64,000 nucleotides of DNA from Nocardia lijiangensis NBRC 108240. GTDB lineage: Bacteria; Actinomycetota; Actinomycetes; Mycobacteriales; Mycobacteriaceae. The position numbers were made by a program, and so were the translations under genes. Below are positions 18,408 through 26,026 of the stretch, piece by piece. A model generated the notes under the pieces. The model worked only from the letters and a program-made list of their open reading frames with translations. It was not told where the DNA came from and did not search any database. Location of the stretch: positions 1 through 64,000 of the forward strand of contig NZ_BDBP01000038.1 in assembly GCF_001613045.1 (NCBI RefSeq), given 5' to 3'. Position 1 is the stretch's first letter. Every line of letters starts with the position of its first letter.

Positions 18408-19328
18408 ATGCGTCGAATCCGATACGAGCGCAGTGGTGGTCCCGAGGTGCTCGAGCTGGAGTCGGCGGAGACACCGGTACCCGGGCCCGGCGAACTTCTG
18501 GTGAAGGTACACGCGATCGGCGTGACCCTGCCGGTGGTGCGCAAGGTGCGCGAACAGCCCGAACCCGTCCCGCTGGGCGGGGAGGTCGCGGGCGAAGTGA
18601 TCGCGGTGGGGGAGGGCGTCACCGACTGCGCGCCCGGCTACCGCGTCACCGGCCTGTGTTTCGGCCACGGCTACGCCGACTACGCCCTGCTGCGTCAGGA
18701 AATGGTGTCGCCCATCCCCGACGGCGCCTCCGCCGTCGACGCGGTCGCGCTGGTGCGCAGCGGGCTCGTCGCGCTCGGTGCGCTCGACGCCGCGAAGCCG
18801 GAATCCGGTGAATCCGCGCTGGTCACCGCCGCGGCAAGCGGTGTAGGACATCTGGCCGTGCAGCTGGCGCGGGTGCGCGGAGCCAAGCGCGTGGTCGCCG
18901 CCGTCTCCGACCCCGCCAAGAGCGAGTTCCTTCGCGCACTCGGTGCCGACGAGGTGGTCGTGTACGGGCAGCCGTGGGGCGAGCCCGTCGACTACGTCCT
19001 CGATGCCGTCGGCGGTGACCTGCTCGGCCCCGCCCTCGCCGCGCTCGCGCCCGGCGGACGTCTCGTCGCCTACAGCTCCGGCGGCGGCGTCATCCAGGCC
19101 TACGACCTGCTGGCAGGCGCCAAATCGGTGATCGGCTTCCAGATGGCGCGGGTCGCGCGCGAGACGCCGGCGGTGTACGAGCACTGGCGGCAGGAGCTGT
19201 GGCAGTACTTCGCGTCCGGGCAGGTGCGGCCCGTCGTGCACGGGGAATTCGCGTTGGAGGACGCGGCGGCGGCGCACGCGGTGATCGAGGGGCGCGGGAA
19301 TCTCGGGAAGGTTGTTCTGATTCCCTAA
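18408..19328 (+). CDS. Zinc-independent MDR/quinone oxidoreductase family protein
   Basis: 306 residues from the ATG at 18408, preceded by GGAGG. The N-terminal GroES-like domain reads RRIRYERSGGPEVLELE and PGPGELLVKVHAIGVTLP. The Rossmann part has VTAAASGVGHLAVQLAR, matching the AASGVGHLAVQLA nucleotide-binding loop of quinone oxidoreductases. The catalytic-zinc Cys/His set of true alcohol dehydrogenases is not apparent, which favours an NADPH:quinone or enone reductase. A hairpin overlaps its stop codon. Confidence 0.85.
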   Translation: MRRIRYERSGGPEVLELESAETPVPGPGELLVKVHAIGVTLPVVRKVREQPEPVPLGGEVAGEVIAVGEGVTDCAPGYRVTGLCFGHGYADYALLRQEMVSPIPDGASAVDAVALVRSGLVALGALDAAKPESGESALVTAAASGVGHLAVQLARVRGAKRVVAAVSDPAKSEFLRALGADEVVVYGQPWGEPVDYVLDAVGGDLLGPALAALAPGGRLVAYSSGGGVIQAYDLLAGAKSVIGFQMARVARETPAVYEHWRQELWQYFASGQVRPVVHGEFALEDAAAAHAVIEGRGNLGKVVLIP

Positions 19329-19358
19329 CGGCTCGCTGCAGCCGCTTGGTCGAGCCGT
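19328..19358 (+). terminator. Hairpin after the oxidoreductase gene
   Basis: ACGGCTCG (19328-19335) pairs with CGAGCCGT (19351-19358) around a 15-nt loop, starting at the last base of the stop codon. The stem is short and the following U tract is weak (tctacg). Confidence 0.45.
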
Positions 19359-19543
19359 CTACGAGGTTTCGCATAGCGGCCTCAGCGCAGTGCCGTGGAT
19401 GCGGGCCGGAGATGTGTCGGCCCGTGCTCGAAGCGCTGCGAGCCAGGCTCGGGGATCCCTCCGCGGCCGGTCGGATCCGTGCGGGATGCCGAGGCGATGG
19501 CGCTGGCCGGGCGGTCCGAGGCGGCGCGTAGACTCTCTACCTC

Positions 19544-20623
19544 GTGAGTCTCACCCTCGGAATCGTCGGCCTGCCCAACGTCGGAAAGTCGACGCTGTTC
19601 AACGCGCTGACCAAGAACGACGTGCTGGCCGCGAACTACCCGTTCGCGACCATCGAGCCGAACGTCGGCGTGGTCCCGCTGCCCGATCCGCGGCTGGACA
19701 AGCTGTCCGAGATCTTCGGTTCCGAGCGCATCGTGCCCGCCACCGTGTCCTTCGTCGACATCGCGGGCATCGTGAAGGGCGCCTCCGAGGGCGCGGGCCT
19801 CGGCAACAAGTTCCTCGCCAACATCCGCGAGGCCGACGCCATCTGCCAGGTGGTGCGCGTCTTCGCCGACGACGACGTGGTGCACGTCGACGGCCGGGTC
19901 GACCCCTCCGCCGATATCGAGGTCATCGAGACCGAGCTCATCCTCGCCGACCTGCAGACCCTGGAGAAGGCCGTCGTGCGGCTGGACAAGGAAGCCAAGG
20001 TCAAGAAGGACCGCAAGCCGGTCGCCGACGCGGCCAAGGCCGCCCAGGAGATCCTCAACAGCGGCAAGACCCTCTTCGCGGCGCAGGATCAGGTGGACAC
20101 CGAACTGCTCAAAGAGCTTTCGCTGCTCACCATCAAGCCTTTCCTCTACGTCTTCAACGCCGACGAGTCCGTCCTCACCGACGAGGCCAAGGTCGCCGAG
20201 CTGAAGGCCTCCGTCGCCCCCGCCGACGCCGTCTTCCTCGACGCCAAGGTGGAAGCCGAACTCCTCGAGCTCGACACCGAATCCGCCATGGAACTCCTCG
20301 AATCCATCGGCCAGACCGAACCCGGCCTGCACGCTCTCGCCCGCGCCGGCTTCCACACCCTCGGCCTCCAGACCTACCTCACCGCGGGCCCCAAAGAATC
20401 CCGCGCCTGGACCATCCACCAGGGCGACACCGCCCCCAAGGCCGCGGGCGTCATCCACACCGACTTCGAACGCGGCTTCATCAAGGCCGAAATCGTCGCC
20501 TTCATCGACTTGGTCGCCGCGGGCTCCATGGCGGCCGCCAAGTCCGCGGGCAAGGTGCGGATGGAAGGCAAGGACTACATCATGAGCGACGGCGACGTCG
20601 TCGAGTTCCGCTTCAACGTCTGA
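19544..20623 (+). CDS. ychF: Redox-regulated ATPase YchF (Obg family)
   Basis: 359 residues from GTG at 19544. It has the P-loop GLPNVGKST, switch segment NYPFATIEPNVG, G3 element DIAGIVKGASEGAGLGNKFL, and the altered G4 motif FNADE that gives YchF/OLA1 proteins an ATP rather than GTP preference. A coiled-coil insertion (about 120-200) and a C-terminal TGS domain ending VVEFRFNV follow. Family members bind ribosomes and influence stress responses. Diverged copies of its 3' end and immediate downstream DNA occur at three places further right, which makes this gene end a candidate integration site. Confidence 0.97.
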   Translation: MSLTLGIVGLPNVGKSTLFNALTKNDVLAANYPFATIEPNVGVVPLPDPRLDKLSEIFGSERIVPATVSFVDIAGIVKGASEGAGLGNKFLANIREADAICQVVRVFADDDVVHVDGRVDPSADIEVIETELILADLQTLEKAVVRLDKEAKVKKDRKPVADAAKAAQEILNSGKTLFAAQDQVDTELLKELSLLTIKPFLYVFNADESVLTDEAKVAELKASVAPADAVFLDAKVEAELLELDTESAMELLESIGQTEPGLHALARAGFHTLGLQTYLTAGPKESRAWTIHQGDTAPKAAGVIHTDFERGFIKAEIVAFIDLVAAGSMAAAKSAGKVRMEGKDYIMSDGDVVEFRFNV

Positions 20624-20646
20624 GCCCTGCGAAGAAGTAGTGCAGC
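20600..20646 (+). repeat. ychF 3' end: reference copy of a recurring att-like sequence
   Basis: The last codons of ychF (GTCGAGTTCCGCTTCAACG then TCTGA) and the following CTGCGAAGAAGTAGtGCAGC form two blocks, at 20600-20623 and 20627-20646. The first block recurs at 24003, 25182 and 29043, and the second at 24028-24047 with one mismatch. All copies are in the same orientation. At integration sites of mobile elements a gene's 3' end is typically duplicated in this way. Confidence 0.7.
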
Positions 20647-20674
20647 GCGTGTATCGCTGCTGGTAGAGACTCTG

Positions 20675-20708
20675 CTGAGCCCCCATCCGTGTCCGGGTGG
20701 GGGCTCAG
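20675..20708 (+). terminator. Rho-independent-type terminator of ychF
   Basis: CTGAGCCCCCATCC (20675-20688) pairs with GGGTGGGGGCTCAG (20695-20708), with one G-U type mismatch and a 6-nt loop, followed by tcgttt. A closely similar hairpin occurs at 32788-32825. Confidence 0.85.
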
Positions 20709-20825
20709 TCGTTTCGCCGGCGTCAAGCGTTGGCCGGTTCGGTCAGCGCGGTATGCGGCATAGAGCGGACGTAGTCCGGCGGTGGCCTATCGAAGCGTCG
20801 TCCCGCTCGACACGTTATGTGACAC

Positions 20826-22049
20826 CTACGGCTTGGCCGACGAGGTGATCGGCGATCCGGCCGGGGCCCCGGAGTCCGGCACCCCTGCGTAGTCGGGCAG
20901 CTCGACGCCGTTGATCGCACGCTCGATCAGCTCGGTGAACCATTCGCTGTCGAAATCGATGCTCGGCTCGGCGTCCGGCCCGGGGACGTCGCGGCTGCGC
21001 GCGTTCAACCGGCCGATCTCCTGGTTGGCCTCGACGAACGAGCGCATCCGCCTCTCGTACCCGGCGAACCCGGCTTCCGGGTCCCACCCGGCGGCGGCCA
21101 GCTCTCCGGCCAGCAGGTAGGCACCGACCAGGGCCAGCCCGGTGCCCGCCCCGGACATCGGCGACGAGCTGAACGCCGCGTCCCCGAGCAGCCCCACCCG
21201 CCCGCTCGACCAGCGGTCCATCACCACCTGGGCGACCTGGTCGAGGTAGAAGTCCGGGGTGTCGTCCAGGTGCGCGAGGATGTCCGGGGTCAACCAGCCC
21301 AGCCCGGCCATCCGCTCGCGCAGCAGCCGCTTCTGGGCCGCGACGTCGCGGTAGTCGACGTCGAGGTCGGCCGAGGGGAAGGAGAACATGGCCATCGCCC
21401 GGGTGGCGTCCGGGATGGGCCGCAGGCCGGCGGAGCGCCCGGATTCCTGGTAATCGATCAGCCAGCGGTCCAGCCCGAACTCGTTCGGCACGGTGTAGAA
21501 GGCCAGCACGTGCCCGAGGTGACGGACGAACCGCTCGCGCGGCCCGAAGACCATCGCTCGCAGCGCCGAGTGCAGCCCGTCCGCCCCGACCACCAGGTCG
21601 AAGCGCCGCCGGTCGCCGCCCGCGAAGGCCACGTCGACCCCGTCCGCGTCCTGGGTGAGCTCGGCGATCCGGTCGCCGAAGACGTACTCGACACCGTCGC
21701 GGGTGTCGTCGTGGAGCACCCGGGACAGGTCCCCGCGCAGGATCTCGATCTCCGAGATGAACCCGTCGCCGCCGTCGTCATCGGCACGGTAGGTCTCCAG
21801 CACGTTCCCGTCCACGTCCACGGTGTACGCGCCAGCGGTCTCGGTGCAGGCCGCGCGCACCGCCGCGTCCAGCCCCATCCGCCGGATGACCTCCTTGGCA
21901 ACCCCCCGCGCGTCCACCGCCTGCCCACCGGGACGCAGCTCGGGGGCCCGCTCCACCACGGTCACCTCGGCCCCCCGCCGGCGCAGCCAGTGGGCCAGCG
22001 CGGGCCCCGCGATGCTCGCCCCCGCCACCAACACTCTGGTACCGCTCAC
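20826..22049 (-). CDS. FAD-dependent aromatic monooxygenase
   Basis: 407 residues. The N-terminal dinucleotide motif is VLVAGASIAGPALAHWL with the acidic ribose-binding end VVER at the second strand. The DG motif region is LVVGADGLHSALR. The GD motif, which binds the FAD ribityl chain, is VGLLGDAAFSSSPMSGAGTG. This is the PF01494 group A flavin monooxygenase family, which also includes TetX-type antibiotic-modifying enzymes. A substrate cannot be assigned. It sits alone just right of the ychF terminator at the start of the accessory region. Confidence 0.88.
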   Translation of the reverse strand: MSGTRVLVAGASIAGPALAHWLRRRGAEVTVVERAPELRPGGQAVDARGVAKEVIRRMGLDAAVRAACTETAGAYTVDVDGNVLETYRADDDGGDGFISEIEILRGDLSRVLHDDTRDGVEYVFGDRIAELTQDADGVDVAFAGGDRRRFDLVVGADGLHSALRAMVFGPRERFVRHLGHVLAFYTVPNEFGLDRWLIDYQESGRSAGLRPIPDATRAMAMFSFPSADLDVDYRDVAAQKRLLRERMAGLGWLTPDILAHLDDTPDFYLDQVAQVVMDRWSSGRVGLLGDAAFSSSPMSGAGTGLALVGAYLLAGELAAAGWDPEAGFAGYERRMRSFVEANQEIGRLNARSRDVPGPDAEPSIDFDSEWFTELIERAINGVELPDYAGVPDSGAPAGSPITSSAKP

Positions 22050-22407
22050 TGCGCCTCCTGCTCACTCGCCCGGATCACGTCCGGATCGCTTGCTCCTGCT
22101 CTGACCCACCGCTGTCGGTGTATCCAGAGGTATCGACGACGGATCCACACAAAATTCATCGGTGCAGCCGAGATCGTGTCCACGCTCGTGCGAACACCCT
22201 GAACCCGCAGGCATTACAGCGCGTGTCGACCTGGGCTGGAACCTGGAACAGCTGACCTGCGTCCAACCCGAGCATGAACAACTCACGGCGACAACGAATT
22301 GCGCGCACCGGCGGCGATCCCGATGACCCGGTAGACCGCTGGCGGCCGCATCAGGTGCGAATGGCATGGTCATTGTGATGCCGGAGGGCTTCCGGCCGGG
22401 GCGACCG
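22050..22407. other. Non-coding or decayed spacer (358 bp)
   Basis: This stretch must contain the monooxygenase promoter at its left end. One forward frame stays open from about 22162 to 22329, but the peptide resembles nothing I know and lacks a convincing ribosome site. No repeat or hairpin stands out. Confidence 0.4.
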
Positions 22408-23271
22408 CTAGCGGCGCAGGAGGTCCACGACGCCGGTGTTCGACTCATTCCCGCCGCCCTCGGCGACCCGGCGCTCCATCAGTGCCATGAAGGGCGTGAG
22501 AAGTTCGGGGCTGACGCCCTGCTCGGCGGCGGTACGCAGCAACGTCCCGTTCGTCGTGACCATCATCGCCAGGTTCGACTCGACGCCCTCGGTGTAGTCG
22601 CCGCTCGCCAGCTGCGCGGCGGTGCCGTATGCGTATCCGGCCATCGCCTGTTGGTAGCCGACCAGGAGTGGTGCGAACTCCACCGGCGAGATGTCCTCCG
22701 GACCTATCAAGGCGAAGGCGTGCGCGGCGCCGGCGAACATGCCCCACATCGCGCTGAGCAGGGCGATATCGTAAAGAGCTGCGAACCCGGCGTCGGCGCC
22801 GACGTAGGTGACACCGGCGGGTACGGCCAAAGCCTCGGCGTGGGTCTCGTGCAGCTCGGCCGAACCGCTGTAGAAGACGTACCCGCCGGAGTCGGCGACA
22901 CCGATCATCGACGGAACGGCCATGATCCCGCCGTCCAGGAAACGTCCGCCGCGCACGGCGATCCAGTCGGACAGGCCGCGGGCCTCGGCCGGGGTGCTGG
23001 TGGTCAGGTTGACGATGTCCCGACCGGTCAGGTCGATACCGTCCAGGGTCGCGCGAACCGACGCGTCGTCGAGAAGACACACAACAACGAGAGAGTTCGC
23101 GGTGACGGCTTCAGCGGCGGTGGACGCGACAAGGGCCCCTTCCGGAGCCGGTCGGGCACTGCGGTTCCAGACCGTGACGGCGTACCCGGCGGCGAGCCAA
23201 GACCGGACCAGGGCCGAGCCCATATCGCCGAGGCCGAGGACAGTGAGCGACTTATTCGAGTGATCGGACAT
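22408..23271 (-). CDS. Imine-reductase-like NADPH-dependent oxidoreductase
   Basis: 287 residues from the ATG at 23271. The N-terminal Rossmann fold has LGLGDMGSALVRSWLAAGY followed by VTVWNRS, the NADP-selective pattern of beta-hydroxyacid dehydrogenase relatives. It also has NLTTSTPAEAR, then DGGIMAVPSMIG and YSGS, and the mid-protein LYDIALLSAMWG, where an Asp stands in place of the dehydrogenase catalytic Lys. That combination is characteristic of imine reductases, which reduce cyclic imines or perform reductive amination. The divergent HxlR gene is its probable regulator. The physiological substrate is unknown. Confidence 0.82.
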   Translation of the reverse strand: MSDHSNKSLTVLGLGDMGSALVRSWLAAGYAVTVWNRSARPAPEGALVASTAAEAVTANSLVVVCLLDDASVRATLDGIDLTGRDIVNLTTSTPAEARGLSDWIAVRGGRFLDGGIMAVPSMIGVADSGGYVFYSGSAELHETHAEALAVPAGVTYVGADAGFAALYDIALLSAMWGMFAGAAHAFALIGPEDISPVEFAPLLVGYQQAMAGYAYGTAAQLASGDYTEGVESNLAMMVTTNGTLLRTAAEQGVSPELLTPFMALMERRVAEGGGNESNTGVVDLLRR

Positions 23272-23305
23272 GAGGGCTACTCTTGGCGAGGCATCCGGGT
23301 CGATC

Positions 23306-23337
23306 AAGTACGCACATGGAAGTGGGTACGTACTTCC
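23306..23337. promoter_or_regulatory. Candidate HxlR operator between divergent genes
   Basis: Two nested inverted repeats occur in the 99-bp divergent spacer: AAGTACG (23306-23312) with CGTACTT (23329-23335), and GGAAGT (23318-23323) with ACTTCC (23332-23337). GTAC-containing inverted repeats are typical of HxlR-family targets. The assignment to HxlR is inferred from position. Confidence 0.55.
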
Positions 23338-23370
23338 GGGTAAGAGAACAGGCAGGTGGAAGGGGTAGTC

Positions 23371-23721
23371 GTGCCGATCACACGCAGACCGGGCGCGTAC
23401 ACGTGCGGGCTCGACGCCGCCCTCTCGGTACTGAACGGCAAGTGGAAGATGCTGATCCTGTGGCCGCTGAGCGAACGCCCTCACCGATTCGGTGAATTAC
23501 GCCGCCAGGTACCGGGTGTCTCCGAGAAGGTCCTCACCACGCAACTGCGGGAGCTGGAGGCCGATGGGATCGTCCACCGCAAGGTGTACGACGAGGTGGT
23601 CCCACGCGTCGAATACTCGCTGACCCCGCTGGGCGAACTGCTCAACAACGCCCTGCTCCCCTTGGAAGCATGGGGCCGTGAACACCTCATGGACGACCCC
23701 GCACTCTCCGGCCGTCACTGA
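23371..23721 (+). CDS. HxlR family winged-helix regulator
   Basis: 116 residues from GTG at 23371, which has AAGGGG 5-10 bp upstream; an in-frame GTG at 23356 would add five residues with a weaker ribosome site. Family features are a CGLDAALSVLNGKWKMLILW start, FGELRRQVPGVSEKVLTTQLRELEADGIV in pieces, and VPRVEYSLTPLGELL. HxlR proteins are small dimeric regulators that often sense electrophiles or redox stress through an N-terminal Cys, here in YTCGLD. It is divergent from the imine-reductase-like gene. Confidence 0.9.
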   Translation: MPITRRPGAYTCGLDAALSVLNGKWKMLILWPLSERPHRFGELRRQVPGVSEKVLTTQLRELEADGIVHRKVYDEVVPRVEYSLTPLGELLNNALLPLEAWGREHLMDDPALSGRH

Positions 23722-24002
23722 CTATGCCCCACTGAACATCCAACCAGCAGTTCAGCGCCACCTGCGGCCAGCCGCAACGACGCCTACGCGGCTCCGAGAA
23801 TTCCGGCACGGACGTGCCGAACAAATCGGGTCGCAGAGGCTATTCGGCTCTGGAACTCCACTCGTGCTGCGGCCGCTCACGCGCGGTCGCGGCGGACCTG
23901 GGCCGAAGTGACTGCGCAGCAGGGTATTTCGGCTGCTTCCCGGCGGTTCAGCAGTCCGTCCCGGTGGTCTGGGCAGCATAGTTGCTACCCGATGTCAACG
24001 GG
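23722..24002. other. Gene-free spacer left of att-like copy A
   Basis: No supported gene. The motif agaggctattcggctc at 23835-23850 recurs with one change at 28967-28982, upstream of att-like copy C, so the homology between the scars reaches beyond the ychF-derived core. Confidence 0.5.
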
Positions 24003-24047
24003 GTCGAGTTCCGAAGCGGATTAGCGTCTGCGAAGAAGTAGGGCAGC
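23991..24047 (+). repeat. att-like copy A of the ychF 3' end
   Basis: GTCGAGTTCCG at 24003-24013 matches ychF 20600-20610 exactly. After 14 rather than 16 bases, CTGCGAAGAAGTAGgGCAGC (24028-24047) matches 19 of 20 bases of the sequence just past the ychF stop. The left flank (gatgtcaacgg) is not ychF-like but is shared with copies B and C, as expected if a mobile element's own arm has replaced the ychF side. It lies between the HxlR module and the next gene. Confidence 0.75.
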
Positions 24048-24077
24048 AATGCAGGACGTCTTGGACTCCGGAGGGTT

Positions 24078-24896
24078 TCATTCGTCCTCGGGAAGCCGTG
24101 ATTCCGCGTCAGGGGAAAGCCGTCCGCTGTTGGGAGGGTCGATCGGCTCCGGGCGAGTGATGACCAAGCGGCGGATAGCTCGCAGGTACGCGTCCTCGGG
24201 TGAAAGCGGTTCGCTGCCGGGCGGGTAGATCGGCTCCGGGCGAGTTCCGAACAGGTAGTCGCGGAAGGCTCGCAGGTACTCGTCCAGGTCCCGTTGATCG
24301 GCGAACCTGGTTTCGGTCGGGTCGAACCATTCGTCCGGTGTCGGGCGCCACGCGATCATGTAGTCGAGAGCGTCGCGCACCATGTCGCCGTAAGTCGGAT
24401 CTGTGGCGCAAGTGTCGCGCAGCGCTGGGGCGCTCAGCCGCATTCCGCGGCCGTTCTCGGCGTGGTGCATGTTCACCAGTGGCCACAGCAGGCCATTGAT
24501 ATGCGGGATTTCGTCCCACCATGTGGTTTTCGTGTGCAGTGTCTCGCTGGCCCGCATTCGGCGGCCCGATGCTGTGACGGGTGCCGGGTATTCGGAAGGC
24601 GCGCCTCTTCGGTCGATGGCGCCGGTCGGCCCGGTTTTGAGGTTCACGGGTGGATACCACACGCCGCGCCACACCGGGACTCCGAGATAGTGAGTACCCA
24701 CCGGCAGTGGCTCGGCCAGTGAGATGTCGACCGTAATTCGGTGCACGGGTGGCATCGGTTCGTCGGGGAACAGCTTCGCCACCATCGACAGGCAATCCGG
24801 TACGTCGAATCCAGTCACGCCGACGCCCTGCCGGAACCGTGGGTCGGAGCACTGCTGTGGGTCGAATTCGATCCAGTACCGCCGCGGCGTGGTCAT
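24078..24896 (-). CDS. Uncharacterised protein with VPVWRGVWYP motif and C-terminal repeat
   Basis: 272 residues. The first 100 (YWIEFDP; GVGVTGFDVPDCLSMV; GVPVWRGVWYPPVN) resemble a widespread family of uncharacterised actinobacterial proteins that I recall seeing near toxin-immunity loci; I cannot name a Pfam entry. The rest is unfamiliar. The C-terminus contains a tandem duplication: TRPEPIYPPGSEPLSP and, 27 residues later, TRPEPIDPPNSGRLSP, visible also as a DNA repeat. It lies between att-like copies A and B, on DNA with weaker third-position GC bias than its neighbours. An immunity or defence role is conceivable but unproven. Confidence 0.7.
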   Translation of the reverse strand: MTTPRRYWIEFDPQQCSDPRFRQGVGVTGFDVPDCLSMVAKLFPDEPMPPVHRITVDISLAEPLPVGTHYLGVPVWRGVWYPPVNLKTGPTGAIDRRGAPSEYPAPVTASGRRMRASETLHTKTTWWDEIPHINGLLWPLVNMHHAENGRGMRLSAPALRDTCATDPTYGDMVRDALDYMIAWRPTPDEWFDPTETRFADQRDLDEYLRAFRDYLFGTRPEPIYPPGSEPLSPEDAYLRAIRRLVITRPEPIDPPNSGRLSPDAESRLPEDE

Positions 24897-24918
24897 CCGC
24901 GATTTCCTTCCATCGGCA

Positions 24919-25131
24919 TCAATGTCGAACGCTGACCCGATGGTCCCAGAGTTGATCAGCGCCTACCACTTGATAATCGGCATAGAGCGCGTGGACGGGG
25001 TCGGCCGCCGACGAGGCGCTGAATTGCCGTCCAGCTTCTGCCGACGGCGCTACGACTTCCGCATCCCGCAGGCTCGTGGCAGCATAATCGATTGCAAAGC
25101 AACAATTTTGAGCGTCGACGCGAGTGCTCAC
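24919..25131 (-). CDS. Small unrecognised ORF upstream of the 24.1-24.9 kb gene
   Basis: 70 residues from GTG at 25131, ending 22 bp before the next gene on the same strand. The C-terminal part (HALYADYQVVGADQLWDHRV) reads like protein, but third-position GC is only about half, the ribosome site is poor and I recognise no family. It may be a short gene, or the C-terminal stub of a larger one cut off at att-like copy B, which lies 40 bp upstream. Confidence 0.35.
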   Translation of the reverse strand: MSTRVDAQNCCFAIDYAATSLRDAEVVAPSAEAGRQFSASSAADPVHALYADYQVVGADQLWDHRVSVRH

Positions 25132-25170
25132 CAGCGGCAGCCGACCTTCTGTGAGTGCCGATCGGGGACC

Positions 25171-25205
25171 GATGTCAATGGGTCGAGTTCCGCTTCGACG
25201 TCTAG
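25171..25205 (+). repeat. att-like copy B of the ychF 3' end
   Basis: GTCGAGTTCCGCTTCgACG then TCTAG at 25182-25205 matches the last codons of ychF with one internal change. Its left flank gatgtcaatgg is the same as that of copy A (gatgtcaacgg). The right flank diverges after the core. It falls between the 24.1 kb gene pair and the TetR module. Confidence 0.75.
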
Positions 25206-25318
25206 GACCCTTTCGAGCGGCGAGGTATGCGCTACTCGAGACTGGTGGCGAGAAGAGTCACTCCTAGCGGCTGGTGAGGCGGACCGAACCCCGCAGCAAA
25301 TCTCATATATGAAGCACC

Positions 25319-25912
25319 CTAGGCGAATCCGTGTAGGACGCCGTCGACGAGGCTGTCGGCGAAGGCGTCGTCGAGGGCGGTCGAGTGGAGTAGCCAGCGG
25401 TGGGTCAGGGGGGCGTAGAGCATCTCGATGACGAGGTTCAGGTCGGCGTCGGGGCGTAGTTGACCGGCGCGTTGGGCGCTGCGCAAGCGGGTGCGTATTG
25501 CTTCGTGGGTGGGCTGTTGCAGCTTCTGTTGATACAGCGCGGCCAGGGCGGGGTCGGCAACGATCTCGATCATCAAGGCGCGGATCGGGGCGCTGAACGA
25601 TGGGTCGGCGAATTCGGCCGTGGTGGTGCGTAGTACCGCTTTCAAGTCCTTGGCCAGGTCGCCGGAGTCCGGTAGTTCGATTCCGGCTCCCTCGGCGCTC
25701 TCGCTCGCCGCCAACAACGCGTCGAAGACCACGGCGCCCTTGGATTCCCACCATCGGTAGATGGTCTGCTTGCCGACGCCAGCCCGGGCGGCAATCGATT
25801 CAATCGTCAGTTTCGCGTACGGGACCTCGCCGAGCAGGTCGCGAGTGGCGTCGAGGATCGCGATGCGAGAGCTTTCGCGGCGGCGAGCGCGAGCAGGGGT
25901 TTGGGCGGTCAT
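25319..25912 (-). CDS. TetR family transcriptional regulator
   Basis: 197 residues from the ATG at 25912. The DNA-binding domain (residues 15-62) reads SSRIAILDATRDLLGE, IESIAARAGVGKQTIYRWW, then ESKGAVVFDALL. The C-terminal ligand domain resembles TetR_C_11-type regulators (PIRALMIEIVADPALAALYQQ). Two palindromes containing ACGTCTCGT occupy the spacer before the divergent hydrolase gene, so it likely represses both itself and the hydrolase-SDR-reductase cluster. Confidence 0.92.
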   Translation of the reverse strand: MTAQTPARARRRESSRIAILDATRDLLGEVPYAKLTIESIAARAGVGKQTIYRWWESKGAVVFDALLAASESAEGAGIELPDSGDLAKDLKAVLRTTTAEFADPSFSAPIRALMIEIVADPALAALYQQKLQQPTHEAIRTRLRSAQRAGQLRPDADLNLVIEMLYAPLTHRWLLHSTALDDAFADSLVDGVLHGFA

Positions 25913-25926
25913 GACATGGATTCTAG

Positions 25927-26006
25927 CAAGACGATACGTCTCGTCTTGACAAACGGGCCCGTCATGGCGCAGAGTTCTGTTCATCAACGAGACGAAACGT
26001 CTCGTT
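25927..26006. promoter_or_regulatory. Two TetR operator candidates upstream of the hydrolase cluster
   Basis: Site 1: CAAGACGA (25927-25934) with TCGTCTTG (25941-25948). Site 2: AACGAGACG (25986-25994) with CGTCTCGTT (25998-26006). Both contain the string ACGTCTCGT. Site 1 overlaps a TTGACA at 25946-25951 that could be the -35 element of the rightward promoter, which would explain repression. Confidence 0.75.
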
Positions 26007-26026
26007 CCGGAAATGGAGGAGCGCAC

